The notes under the pieces: model-generated
Told to the model about the DNA's origin: nothing
Database searches by the model: none
What the model saw: the letters and a program-made list of their open reading frames with translations, nothing else
In this document: positions 1 through 11,801 of the stretch, piece after piece
Layout: every line of letters starts with the position of its first letter
Numbering within the stretch: the stretch's first letter is position 1
Source: Volvox africanus
Taxonomy: Eukaryota > Chlorophyta > Chlorophyceae > Chlamydomonadales > Volvocaceae
DNA length: 64,000 nt
NCBI GenBank assembly: GCA_030268105.1
Contig: BSDZ01000003.1
Location: 1,364,001-1,428,000 of the forward strand
Reading direction: 5' to 3'
Made by a program: the position numbers and the translations under genes

Positions 1-637
1 AGCACGAGAAATTTTTAGGGATTTGAACATGACCATGCATGCTAAATCGCTTCCTTTGCCAAACTGGCATACGGTAGGTGATGGAGGCCAAGGGCACCAG
101 TCGGACCAGGTTGCTGCTTGCAGGGAACCGGCGACTTGGGGGACGGCTGGGTTCGGCGATTGTGCCCTGGGCCAGTTTGCAGGGGCACCGGCGTAGGGGA
201 AGGGAAATGTTAGAGGTGACCCTGCGATCGTGGCCTCAGCATCTTCGCTTCCTCAGGTTGATGTGTCGCGAACTTAATTGCGAGAGCTGGCAGGGGTCGT
301 TTATCAACATCTTAAGTGTGGGTTAACATTTGTCTGGATAGGAGCTACGCGCGGGACTGATGCTGTACTAAAAATGTTCCAAGGGTGTTACGTTGAGCGC
401 AGCGCTGGGTTCCGGGTATTCATGAAGAAGGCAGCGTAATGAAGCTTGCCTTTATTGCGGGAGTTGACGATGACAGGTTGCTCTCCACAAAATGGGACGC
501 AATGGGACTAAGTGCGGATGAATTGATTCGGTACACGGGCCTTCTGTCGAAAGGGACACTATGCGACTTGTCTTATTTCCCGCCGCTTCCCACCGTAAGT
601 TATATTGCCTTCCCGCCTTGCCCCCACGGACCTGCAG

Positions 638-1393
638 TCGGGCAGGGTGTCAGGCGAACCGGCGATCGGGAGGTACCTGGCTGATACGCTGGCGCTGGTG
701 CCGCACTTGGCACGATCTGACTTCGAGCGCCTCTTCAATGAGAGCGTGCAGGTGGGTGTAGTGGAAGCTCGGGAGATGGGGGGTGTTTGTCCAGGCAAGG
801 TTGCCAGCTGGTGGAGACTAGTGCAGGTCTGCCGGTCTGGTCGGGTGCGGCGAGGTTGAGGTATGGAAGGCTGCATCGTCGGTGTTCATGCACGCTGAAT
901 CAGCAGTTTCAGAGGTGTCCTCTACAATCTGTGCCGGTCGTCCTCGCGCCCTGAGTCTTGTTATACTTTGTTTCCCACATGCTAGTACGCAGCTCTGAGC
1001 CCTGGCCAATTTTCCCAAGGCTTAAGCTTAGGTACACGAAAGGAGGCCCTGTACTCAAATCCAACCCTTATGCAGCAATCCCACCGCGCCATGTGACGGT
1101 GTCCTCATTCCTTGCAATCCCATCCTATGAAATTGAACGATTTACCTAGGTCAACAATATCTGGTTGGTTAGCACAGGGACCAAATTACTGATATGCCTG
1201 ATCCGAAACTGTCCAGGTTTTTAGTACAGGATCAGCCCCTCATCGGGAATTTCCAAACTTTCCAAGCTAACATTGTGATTTTCAACTTTGACTTCTGCAG
1301 GACGCAATGATGGTCACTTTTCTCTCAGACCTGCTGCGAGCACATGTGGCCCTGGCAGAGCGACTTGGAACTGCGGCATTGCCCATCGTGTAG
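638..1393 (+). CDS. eIF3f: Translation initiation factor eIF3 subunit F, last two exons (5' part not seen)
   Basis: Subunit of the cytosolic eIF3 complex, which organises the 43S pre-initiation complex; an MPN-domain protein. Two exons are readable: 638-751 (after an acceptor ending CTGCAG, before donor GTGGGT) and 1301-1393 (after TTCTGCAG, ending in TAG). They join in phase 0 and give the C-terminal helical tail: a segment with GRVSGEPAIGRYLAD, then DAMMVTFLSDLLRAHVALAE and a short end TAALPIV. This matches the family's C-terminal pattern (basic GR-V, 'D..GR.L.D....P', 'N..L.VTYL..L...Q.AL.EKL'). The related proteasome subunit Rpn8 has a similar tail, but the AERLGTAA ending is closer to plant eIF3f. 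The catalytic-like MPN domain must lie upstream. No convincing earlier exon was found in 1-637, so that stretch is probably intron. Confidence 0.72.
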
Positions 1394-2363
1394 AACTTGC
1401 GGCGTGAACACAGCAGCAGGAGAAGGAAGAGAAGGGAGGGTGGGCGCGACAGCAGCAGTTCCGCCTAGAAAGCGTGTGTATGAGTATTCATACACGCTGA
1501 GAAGTACTCTAAACTATGCAAAGAAACTTGCTGAAGCGCGATGCTGCATCTTGTGCGGGCCCAAACGGCCCGCACGTAAGGAACCTTCACCTGCACCTAG
1601 CAGTGTGGAAGGTGGCACATCACTTGGTGTGACTTCACGGCATGGCGTGAGTAGCTAGCGCGGAACTCTGCTGCTTAACGTCGGGGCAGAGGCGGCAGCC
1701 CTTTGGCAGCTCTGTCGCGGCGGAGTATCGGGGAGCGTCAAGGTGGCATCGAGGAGAGGCAGAAGGGGTGCAGGCGAGATACGAGCTGCGTGCTGACTGA
1801 CGACCTGGGTACCTTCTGACCGTGTCGTATGTCTATTGCAGGGTGTGAAGATGGACGTGGACATGGTAGCTAAGGAGGATTAGGGGAATGAGTAGAGGAA
1901 ACCGCTGTAGTGCATCCGCGGTTTCCTGATTAGGAAAGAGGTGGGACCGGGCCCCTTGTCCTGATGGACGTCCTGCCAGCTGCGTCTGGAGCTTGGGGCA
2001 CGGGGTACAGAGATACCCGGATACCGTTGTGGCGAGCTGTGACATGGCATATGACGTAAAGGCGTCTCTTTGCTTTGATCCAGGGAGCAGCCTGGGTGGT
2101 CAGGTCGCCCGAGCACCGGCGGCGGTGAGGGCTATTTTGTCACCCTAAGGACAGACACACGTGCTGCGACTGAACTAAAACTTGGCGAGGCCTCATGATT
2201 TGATGGATAATGGCTTTTTTGAGAGCATGATAATGGTCAGATGCGCAGTCCACACCATGCAGGGTTGCCAGTTGGGGGATAAAGGGGGTCGATGTGTCAT
2301 CGGAGCCGGAGGGGAAAACGCCATCACGGTCTTTCAGCGGGATAACATGTAGGAGAAAACATT

Positions 2364-2368
2364 TGTAA
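2364..2368 (+). terminator. Possible TGTAA polyadenylation signal for eIF3f
   Basis: TGTAA is the usual cleavage/polyadenylation signal of volvocine algae. This is the first clear copy seen after the eIF3f stop, about 970 bases downstream, which would make a long 3' UTR. The assignment is therefore weak. Confidence 0.3.
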
Positions 2369-4271
2369 CGTTTCAGGGGCTGCTCTATGGGAATTATTGC
2401 TATGGTGGTGAGCCACTGCCCGAATCTAAACCGATTGGTTACTTAACAGACAACATTTCTTTCAGGAACGTCAAATTCAGCGCCACGGCAAACCTTGGGT
2501 CACATGGACCCTCCCTCCAGTCAGTCCGCTTTCCAAGCTGGTCGATCTGTTTACCGCATTATGCCACATGAAGTCATTACGTCACAGTCTGTAAGGCTGT
2601 GTATCGATCATCTGTTTGTAGCTGTGCTTATAGATGGCCGCGGCATCCGCAGAGCACTTACTCCCATCTTCCTCTACTTTCCCCGTCTTCCTCCTGTCCT
2701 CCTCATTCGCCTCATCCACCTTCGCATTCTCCTCGCCCGTCACAACCTTCCTCCTGGCCTTCTTCCTTGTTTAGCGGTCAATGACCGGTCTCCAATCCTC
2801 AATGGATAAGTGTTCGGAAAATGGGTTGTGATTACACGGGTGGGTCTGGGCACTGCGCTACATGTGTGAGCGCTTGCCCGCGACCCTTGTTATTCACAGC
2901 TTCGAGCTGAGTGCGTGCAAAGCTCCAAAAGCTTCCCGGAGTCGTGTGCGGCGAATGGCATCCTCAAATGACCAGCTGGCCCCGGCACCTCGGCGACGCA
3001 CCTCTACGGTAACGCCTCCTTAGCGGGTTGCTACGAAATTATATTGTGTCCGTAACAGAACTCAAATTCCAAGTACCCATCAACCCTGATCGGCCCAACC
3101 AACCGGTGCAATCCAACGACGACACGCCCACCGCCCCCATATCCGGGGACCCAAAGCACCAGTCTACAAGGGGAAGGGTTCACGCCAACTCTCCGACATC
3201 CAATGCGACCCATAACTAAATCCATACCGAAGTCCCTCGTCCACGCAACCTGGCTGCAAGGATTGGTTAGCTTGCCAACTCCCCGCACCTGTAGTGCGAT
3301 GGTTTCGAGTCCATGTGAACACGCTTTTGGATTCCAGGGCTCTCCACGAACCCCTGTGCCTCCACGAAGCAGGCAAGTAAGCAACCAGCGCACACAGCGC
3401 AGCAACGTCGTGGAAAGCTCCGTCGTACGGGGACCAACACAGCGATGCATGCGTCGTAATTTTCCTCCATAAACTGCCGTACAAAATGCATAACTGCTCC
3501 GTTCCGTACACATAAGCTTGGAGTCCATAACTTGCCAGTTGGAAGAGACATATCCTGACATAACAATGGTTGGGGCTACTTCCCGACCTGGAGCCAAGAG
3601 CTACTCATTAAAAGAGATAAACCCGGACTGAGGGACTGACGGGGAAATCTGTGGGGAAGTCGCCGGCATCGCCTTGACAATCCGCCTTGACATTCGCCCA
3701 GAAGGTCGCACCGCGCACACACTGCACCCACAGAAAAACACGTCGGTAGTATGTAGAGGTGCTTCACGTACTCGAAGCCCCTCTCAAAGACCACTTCCTG
3801 AGGCCCGTTGCCGTACCCCTGTCCGTATGCACCTGTGAGGCCTTTACGCAATTCGCCAGGCCGGGTCGTACGACAGGCCATCGTGACCCAATGATTCAGG
3901 ATCATCATTATCTTCCTCACCCCTCTCTCTACAAGCTCCTCTTAAGAGAGCCGTCTCGTCGTTACAAAGACGCACACAGACAATTACAGGATAGGACGTG
4001 CGCAAAACCCCTAGATATACTTGTGTACGTAAGCCAGGTGCCCGAGTAAGCGCGGAGTCGTTCATGTCGCTATGGGGATTTCCTCTCTCGCAACTTCTGC
4101 AACTTCAAAATCATGTTTACTACAAGCAACTGATGCGTAAGTCCTATAATACACAACGATTAAACCATGTACGGACGACAACGTGCAAAAGTACACAGCT
4201 GCGGAAACCTCCCACACAAAAGCAACATGCGCATGTGCACAACAGCGGCTACCGCACAAGAACGCAAACGA

Positions 4272-4276
4272 TTACA
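4272..4276 (-). terminator. Possible TGTAA signal for the hnRNP-Q-module gene
   Basis: TTACA on the plus strand, that is TGTAA on the minus strand, lies about 980 bases past the minus-strand stop at 5255. No nearer copy was noticed. Another copy is at 3962-3966. Confidence 0.25.
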
Positions 4277-5254
4277 AGCGCGGACTAAGACCCTCCCTAA
4301 GACACATGACCTTTTACTAAATCCCCTCTACCTAGCCAGCCCTTTCGTTGCCCGCGAGCGCACATTTTCATCGTGATGTCCATCTCGAGCGCACACGCAG
4401 CACACGCAGCACAAACTGGCTCTTCTTGTAGGACCCGCGCCGAGGCCGCCGCAGCAGCTCCCCCGAGTCTCCACCGGCGTTAAGGCCGGCCACCGTCCTG
4501 CCTAACCCTGGCATGCCCCGACGCCCCACGACGGGGATTCCATGCATCGGGAAATTCGCCTTTGTTGCTTATCGTACAGTACGTAAGATGCGAAGAAGAC
4601 TTCAGCACGCAACCCCTTGATCGGCCTAAGCCAGAGCTAAAGGAGGAAGAAGAAGTGGTTACGATTGCAGCGGACGATGTTCACTTCGCTCCGACGATCG
4701 CCTGATCGCTGAAAGGCTCCCACAAATAGCGGTGCATCACCAGCCGCCAGTGGGGGGATGCCGCGCGCCATCCGCCTCGAGCCCTTCGCATCCCGGGCCC
4801 CCCTCCCCGCCGTTACTCGCGAATGGAAGTCGTACATCCGTAATACCTAACAGCGGCTTGCCGTCGTAGAACTGACAGCCGTACCTTTACTACCACCCTT
4901 AAGAATCTCCGTCCCGTGACGCCGCCATGCTCGCAAAGACCAGGCCGCGACTTAACACGCGCCCCCTCGGCCGTACGGCACACGACATTGACTTGGCACG
5001 AGCAACGGCACAACACAACAACAACGGTTTCTCTCCTGCCTTTGCTTCTTCCCCCTCCTCCCCCTCCTCCGTTGCTCCCGTGTCTCCTGAAGCTGTGTCC
5101 CTCCCCATCCCCAAAGGGGACCGCGATTGAGAGGATCCCCCGCCTCGGGGCCGCCACCCCTCAGGAACGGGCGGAAGGACAGACTCACTACTCCCTCCCC
5201 TGACTGACCCCTGACGACCTGGTAGTCCGACCTGGCACCACGAGGCCGCCAACC

Positions 5255-8200
5255 TCACAACCCGAACATGCTGGCGTATCCGCCCAGACCGCCCAGACCT
5301 CCGGCACCCCCTCCATACGGCGAACTGGTGCTGGCGGTGCCGGCGCCCACGGCACCGTACAGTCCGCCGTATGGCGAAGGTGCTCCGGCCCCCGTGCCGT
5401 ACGGCGCGCCGCCGTGTCCGGCCAGCCCCATCGTCGCCAGGCCACCCAGCCCGCCGAGTCCGCTGCCGACCCCGCCCAGTGCGCCGCCCCCGCCCATGGG
5501 GGCGCCCCCGAAGCCCATCCCCATGCTCACTCCCTGCGCCGCTGCCAGGCGGATGGCCAGCTCCTGCATCTGCTTCTGTGCAGCCGCCTGCTTAGCGGTC
5601 TTCCCCCTTTTCGACAGCAGCGTGTACAGGTACGCAGGCACGTTCTGTACGCCGTTGAGCTCCTGGGCGCACAGCTTGCTCAGCCGGGTGCGTACGGCAT
5701 CGGGTGCACGGATCTCCCGGATGGTGTCTAGTACCTTGGGGTCGAAATGTGTCCATCTGCGTGCGCAAGTTCACGGCGCGTCACGGCACGTCGTACTGGG
5801 GCCCGGGGCCGGGGAGGGGACTTCCTCCGTGTCGGCGACCTTCACCATTTCGGCATCTTTATGGCGGCCCAGGGCCTGGCCGAACCCATCAGATGGTGCG
5901 GATCCCATGATATGGAGCGCTCGAGGGAACACCGGGGCAGCGTATGGCGGCAAATCTACTGCCTTGACCACCATAACCACCCAACCACACCATAGCACCA
6001 TTACACCCCCCCTACACACACACACACACACTTCACCTCAGGCCCTTATCGCCATGTACCAGCTCCTCTAGTACGGCAATCAGGTCGGGCGTCAGCTTCC
6101 GCATTGCGTAGCCCTGGGGATCTGCAATTCCAAATATACGGCAACATGGCGTGTGGCGTGCAACTGTCAAGTAAACTGTTTCAAACTTCAAACAACATTT
6201 GTACGGGAGACTTGTACGGGAGACCTCGATGCCCCACTACCACTGCCACTACCACTACTACTACTACTCGATACCGAGAGCGGCGACGAGGGCACAAAGA
6301 AGTTGAAACACCCGCCAGCCCAACACGCAGGTAACCCACAGTCCCAGGAATAACCATCAACACAGCGCCTGGGTGGGCGCCACCCCCCGACACCTCCCTG
6401 CCGCCCACATGTCGGGACTCCTCTACACCCTACGCCATCCCCACCTCACCCTGCGCCCACACCATCTGCTCGTAGTGGTCGATAAGCCGGGTTGTTATGA
6501 AGGCCTTCATGCGGCGAACGCCCTGATGGCCCGAGGTGGGGCGACGGGGCCGGGAGCACAAGGGCGTACGGGAGCACAGCACAGCAAGACCTCAGCCCTA
6601 CGATGCGTACCATGCAAATATGCTCCATCCGGCGACACCAACAAATGAATCTGCTCTCATTCACTGCAGCATATTCAGATTGTGATATAATCTAAACCAT
6701 CTCCATATCCGTACGACTCCTTGCTCCGTACCCGGCATGCTCTTGCTCGCTTCCCTCTTACGCCCTTACACCCCATTAGGACCCCTTTAGTCCCCGTCCT
6801 GCTCCCCAACTTGGCTGCTCCCCAACTAGGCACGGTGCTCCGCCCCTCCGCCCCTCCGCCCCTCCGCCCCTCCGCCCCTCCGCCCCTCTGCTTCCTCCCT
6901 GCAGGGGTATCACGCCCTCACTCAGCAAACGGCTCGTGAACGTGTCACGTCTGTCTATCCATCAGAAACATGATGCTCGATGAACACCTGATGAGTGTAT
7001 CGCGAGACGAAACCCTCCTCCCTCCCGATCCCTGACCTCCAGGTTGGCGGCGGTCTCGATGGCGTGAAGGGCCGATACGGCACACATCTCCCCAAACAGC
7101 ATCTGCAGCTGCAGCAGCCAATGCCGCACACCCGCATCGAAGTGTTCAGCCTGCGGATTGACACTCGGCACAGACCAAGACGTCGGGGAGATAAACCGCC
7201 AACAGGAATGAAGGCGCCTAAAAAGGCGTTCATTCGTGTCCATCAAATCGTGACTAAACGAAGCAGTGAGAGGAGTAACCCTGGCACCACCACATGGCAC
7301 CACCTCTGCTCGAAGGTCTTCATGTGCAACCCTAAAACCCTCCAAGTGCACATTTCGCCGCCGTGTGTTACACGACGAAGCATCCGTCGAAAGCATCAGC
7401 CAAGTAGGCTCGAGGTGAGCAGGAGGAACCAAAACGATACATGCAGTGCTCGTGCTCGTACAGTAACCCGCTGGGCAGCAAGTACCGTACATGTACTACA
7501 TGGCCCACCCAAAGCCTCACCCGGATGTGCGGGCCGCAAGTATCCAAAACGCTCTGAATCTTATCTCGCACAGCAGGACTCAGCTCCTCAAATGTCTTGC
7601 AGCTGTAGCCTGCGGCGCTGGGATCCGTTCCCTGTAGCATCATCCCAACACCCTGGCCACCGCCGGACACACCGCCACCCATCAGCGCGTGAAAGGCCTC
7701 CAAACCGCTTTGCGCCCCGGCGTGTGATTGCGGGCTGCCGTAAGGTCCGGTGGAAATGGGGGACCCGCGGCTCGGAATACGGCTGGCCCAGATGCCAGCG
7801 CCGTGGGCCGCCGGTGAGGAAAGAGAGGGTGGCGAACGCATACCGCTGCTCGTGAGCGGGCTGCCTAGATGGGGGTGATGCTGCAGACCCGCCAGCACTA
7901 CGCCGTAGCCACCGGCACCGCCACCAGCATGAACTTCATCAAGTGCTGACGTGGCCGCACTGGCGGCTTTGGCGGACAGGCTCTCCGCAGACGTCACACC
8001 GCCGGTGCTGGGCCCTCCGCTGCCACCCGCCATATTGAGAATGGACGAGAGCAGCTGCGGGTGGTGTTGCAAACAGTCCACCAGGTGGGGGTGCTGCTGG
8101 ATGAGGCTGGTCAGCAGGGGGGGAGAGGGGGAGCTCGGACCGGCTCCAGAGCCGTCCGGGGCGGCGGCGGCGGCGGCAGCGGGTGCGGACGCAATGCTGC

Positions 8201-10201
8201 TGGGGCCGCTAGCCAAAGGCGTAGATTCGCCGCTGCCGGCCGGAACCCTTCCGCCGGCGGCTTCTGTCCGTGTCGGACTGCTGACGCCTCCAGGGCCGTA
8301 GATTGGCCCTGGAGCGGGGATGGCTCCTGGCGCAGAGCGTGCCGGTGTGAGTGGCGCCAGGGTAGATCCCGCCAGGGGCAACTGCGACGACAAGGCGGGG
8401 CCACTGGCCGGCGGCGGTGGAGGCAGCGACGGAGGCGCCTCCGAACTGATTGCGGGGCCTCTGGTGGAAGCATCGACGGCATCCCTTAGATGCATCAGCG
8501 GCGCTGTCAGCGGAGGCAGCAGAGGCGGCGCCAAAGGGAGGTTACCACCGGCGGTGAAGCTGTCTGCGGAGGTCTTCGTCTTGGCAGGGGTCGACGGGAG
8601 GCTGGCACTGCCTCGGTAGATCGGTGGCAGGGTCGGCATCCCAGCAGTTGAGATGGAGCCGCTGCCGAAGGTGGATGATGAGGCAAGTATGGCGGTGGCG
8701 CAGGCGCGGATGTCATTCCATCCGCCATGCGAGTCCATCTTAAACAGGACCTCCACCGCATTCTGTGGCGAGCGGGGTGATGGGAACGGGAAGAGCGCAT
8801 CTTGGAGAAAGGGGAAAGGCACTCAGAAATGCAAGGATTGGGGACTGTTGTTGACGAGTCGCCAACGAGTGAACGAGAGCTGCATCGATATACATGTATG
8901 TGGGTTAACGACATAAAAACATACATGTATGTTACTGGCGGCTTGTATCATTATTGGGGCATCACCAATCCATTCCAGTAGCTCAAGGATTGCTCCAGAA
9001 TGTGTTTATAAATCCCAGCAGCATACAGGAGACCCACGTACACAGCAGCCATGGATAACAGTTTCTTTCCTCACGCACCTGCAGCGGCAGGGTCTCCAGA
9101 AGAACCTCCTTCAGCATGTCCTGCGGAAGTGCAGGCGCAAGGCGCAAGTACTGGAAGGAAGGAGCGCCTCAACAGGTTAATATTCGTTCGCGTGCGGTTC
9201 ACTCCAACGCGTGGCATGAACGGGCCCCGCCGGGCAGGGCGTGCTTCGTTACAGTTACATAGGGTCTCCCACATACATAGAAGAGGCGACGCAAACGCAC
9301 GGAGAAGTGTACAAACAGTAGAAATTCAACAAATAGTGGAAGGGATAGCAGAGGAGCAAGCTATATCACAACCCTTGACAGCCGACAACACAACATTTTT
9401 TGCGCGCATGAGCCCAAGGGCTCAGATGATCGTTACCAAATCTTTTCGACATATTGCAGTTTGCTTAGCCTAAAAGGTGACAATGACGAACTATGTAGGG
9501 AAATCCCACGCAAAACGCTCGTTCGGTGAGCGGGCACGCGCGCACGTCCTGACAAATGACATGCAACAAATAAATCCTTTCCCACAAAGTCTGCAGCAGA
9601 AGCTTACCCGCACGGTGGCCCGGCACATACCCGCGACCTTTAGGCCTAGATCCGGCGAAACTGTAGCCGCGTTGCTGCTGCCCGCGCCGTCACTAGAACA
9701 CGACGAACTCGAAGCCCGCTTCGTAACCATCACGACTTCCTCAGATAAAGCCAGCTGCAAGGGAGTCTCATAATGTTGATGCTGCACGAGCGAAGACGGC
9801 TCCGGCGGCTGAGCCGCAGCACCCAGGCCCTCCTTATCGACGTTGCAGCTGACTAGGCCAAGGTTCGCGCTCTCGCCGCAACTAGCCGAGCTTGCTCCAC
9901 CGGAGCTGTTTTTATTCCGACTTTGAGCGCTCTCGGACGGTGATCCTGCCTCGCCGGCTGGAACCTCAGCCTCGACCTCTGCAGCTTGGAACGGTTGTTG
10001 CTCTCCAGCTTCATGTTTGGCGTCTTTAAATGCATCTGATACCGTACGCGTCTTGTCTACGTCCATCGCGCTGGTTGGCTCACGTGATGATGGGTCCAGG
10101 AACCCCAGAAGAGAAGACAAGGACGACTCTAGGGCAGCACAGTCGTAGTCCTCGCCCTCCACGTCGCCAACGTTAATTTTGTGGTTAACCACCATTTCCA
10201 T
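5255..10201 (-). CDS. 893-aa protein with three hnRNP-Q acidic-domain-like modules and no RRM
   Basis: Seven exons agree in phase: 10201-9608, 9150-9079, 8762-7521, 7150-7037, 6522-6450, 6121-6037 and 5756-5255. The start is the first of two close ATGs (MEMVVNHK). Residues 1-180 are acidic and Ser-rich. Three helical modules follow the pattern of the N-terminal acidic (AcD) domain of hnRNP Q/R: about 190-250 (LPQDMLKEVLLETLPLQNAV), 605-700 (FEELSPAVRDKIQSVLDTCG) and 700-775 (LTPDLIAVLEELVHGD, then VQNVPAYLYTLLSKRG, which resembles 'VQNKSAFLCGVMK'). Residues about 260-590 are Pro/Ser/Ala/Gly-rich low complexity and about 795-893 are Gly/Met/Tyr-rich, so much of the protein should be disordered. 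No RRM is visible, unlike animal hnRNP Q. A role in RNA binding or protein contact is inferred, not shown. Long open frames on the opposite strand (5268-6071, 6995-7855) are shadows. Confidence 0.62.
6841..6888 (+). repeat. Six tandem copies of an 8-bp C-rich unit
   Basis: Perfect repeat of CGCCCCTC, six times, inside the fourth intron of the hnRNP-Q-module gene (between exons 7150-7037 and 6522-6450). The transcribed strand would be G-rich. Confidence 0.9.
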
Positions 10202-11801
10202 TTATATTATTTATATAAGCAGGTCGATGTATTGTCTTAATAATGGAAAGCCCGCAGGACACGGCACAAACACAATTCCCGTATTAAGTAGCCTTGGACA
10301 TGTCGGCCGAGCAGATCAAGTTTTACAGTTTAGATTATTATTTTTCAGTTTTAAAAATGCGAAGAGGGACAGGAATTAACGCTGCAAATGACTGTCTGCA
10401 CGCAGGCTAACAAAGCTACTGGAGCGAAAACGAAATATCGTTCCGTAGGGCTGTTTACGTACAAGTTGAGAATAATATATAGATTTATCTTTCCTGTCAA
10501 TACTGCGTAAGCACAAATGTTTATATAATACTGCTCGGTGGGTCACGACGGTCGGGTCAGTTACCGGATTGACACTGACGTGTTGATAAGACCTCCGGAA
10601 ACATGTGGCAAATTTTAATGCATCAGTTTGAGGAAAATATATAGTATTTTATAATCATATGATTAGCTTCGATTTGCACACATTAATGTGTGCTCCAGCC
10701 GCCTTGATTCGACCGAGGAGGCAACCACCCTACCTGTCCTGTCCCGATAGCTCATGGGACTAGACGGATGGCACCATTTAGAAAATACAGCAATGCATGC
10801 ATATCTATAGTTAACTAATTTCATATTATTCATATATACAATGTATAATCAGGAGGTCATCTATGGCAAGAAGCGCGCAGGTCGGTAATGGCACCGCCCG
10901 AGCACTTGGCTGCCGAAGCCGCCTGTGTGCCTAAGCCTTCGGGAAGGAGCGCGCATAAAAATGATCAATGCGTATTGCTTGAATATTAGAAAGCATCCTA
11001 GAAGATCCTCGTCGTTAGTTGCTCTGTCTCCGTTCCAAGCTGTACGAGGGCACCCCAGAGGCCGAGGTCAAGGCCTGGTAGCTGCGCCTGGCCGTGTATT
11101 GCCGGCATTCCTAAATGAACAAATCAACACTTATCGAAATTCTCTGTCTTGCTTAGCATTGCTTTGTACGCCAACGGGCCGTGGAAGCCTGGCCCGCGCC
11201 TGGCCGCGTATGCCTTAAACCCATTGCTGCCCGTTTATTAATCATAGCTGCGTGGTGAACACCTTTCCCCGGGACAAAGCCATCGATGCTAGAGCCATTC
11301 TTTACTGTAAGAAAACATAAACCGGATATCCAATTCAAAAAGATGTAAATTGCCACGGCCTTGGCACTAATGGCCACTTCTCCAGAGTTCTTAGTTACAA
11401 GGTTTACAGAATTCAAGCAGCCTGCTGGCAGCCAAGGAACGAGGGTGACTGAAGGCAAATTAATGCAAAATGTTGCCAAGGAAAAGGGCCATGGGCTCCC
11501 AAGCCTCCACAACCATCTCTGGAAATCGGGAGGCGACCGAATCAGCGCTGCGTCGTGGCGTCTGTGCCGCGCCATAACAATTGTCGTGTGTCGCTGCGTT
11601 CGTGACGCGATGAAGCTGCCCTTCACCACTTGACCTGACAATACCCCAAACGCATGCTGCTACACATTCCCTTTACTCCGCATATCGGACGCTGGGTGTG
11701 CTTGTGCAGGTGCTTGCATTTGCGCGGCCTTTTGCCGCCACCGAATACCAATGGGGATACCAGCCATATGCTGACGTAGACCCAATATAGTTGTGTTAAC
11801 G
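10202..11801. other. Intergenic region between two minus-strand genes
   Basis: AT-richer sequence holding the promoter of the hnRNP-Q-module gene on the left and the 3' UTR of KIN17 on the right. Open frames here (for example 11153-11641 minus) overlap several others and show no family motif. Confidence 0.5.
11395..11399 (-). terminator. Probable TGTAA signal for KIN17
   Basis: TGTAA on the minus strand about 400 bases after the KIN17 stop codon at 11802, a plausible 3' UTR length for this group. Confidence 0.45.

Larger units (their letters stand above)
1394..5254. other. 3.9 kb without a convincing gene
   Basis: This holds the presumed 3' UTRs of eIF3f (from the left) and of the hnRNP-Q-module gene (from the right). 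Longer minus-strand open frames exist at 3031-3597 (188 codons) and 3576-3920 (114 codons), but they have no recognisable domain, no coding-like GC-rich third positions and overlapping competitors on both strands. At 1471-1499 an imperfect inverted repeat (AGCGTG...TATGA / TCATACACGCT) could form a hairpin in the eIF3f 3' UTR. Nothing else is supported. Confidence 0.5.

Noticed and set aside
439..593. Open frame with a GTAAGT donor upstream of the eIF3f exons
   Set aside because: It ends in the right phase but does not resemble the helical region expected before GRVSGEP; it may be chance.
3031..3920. Two minus-strand frames of 188 and 114 codons
   Set aside because: No motifs, no splice logic between them, and competing frames on the plus strand.
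6995..7855. 286-codon plus-strand frame, and the similar one at 5268-6071
   Set aside because: Shadows of the GC-rich minus-strand gene.
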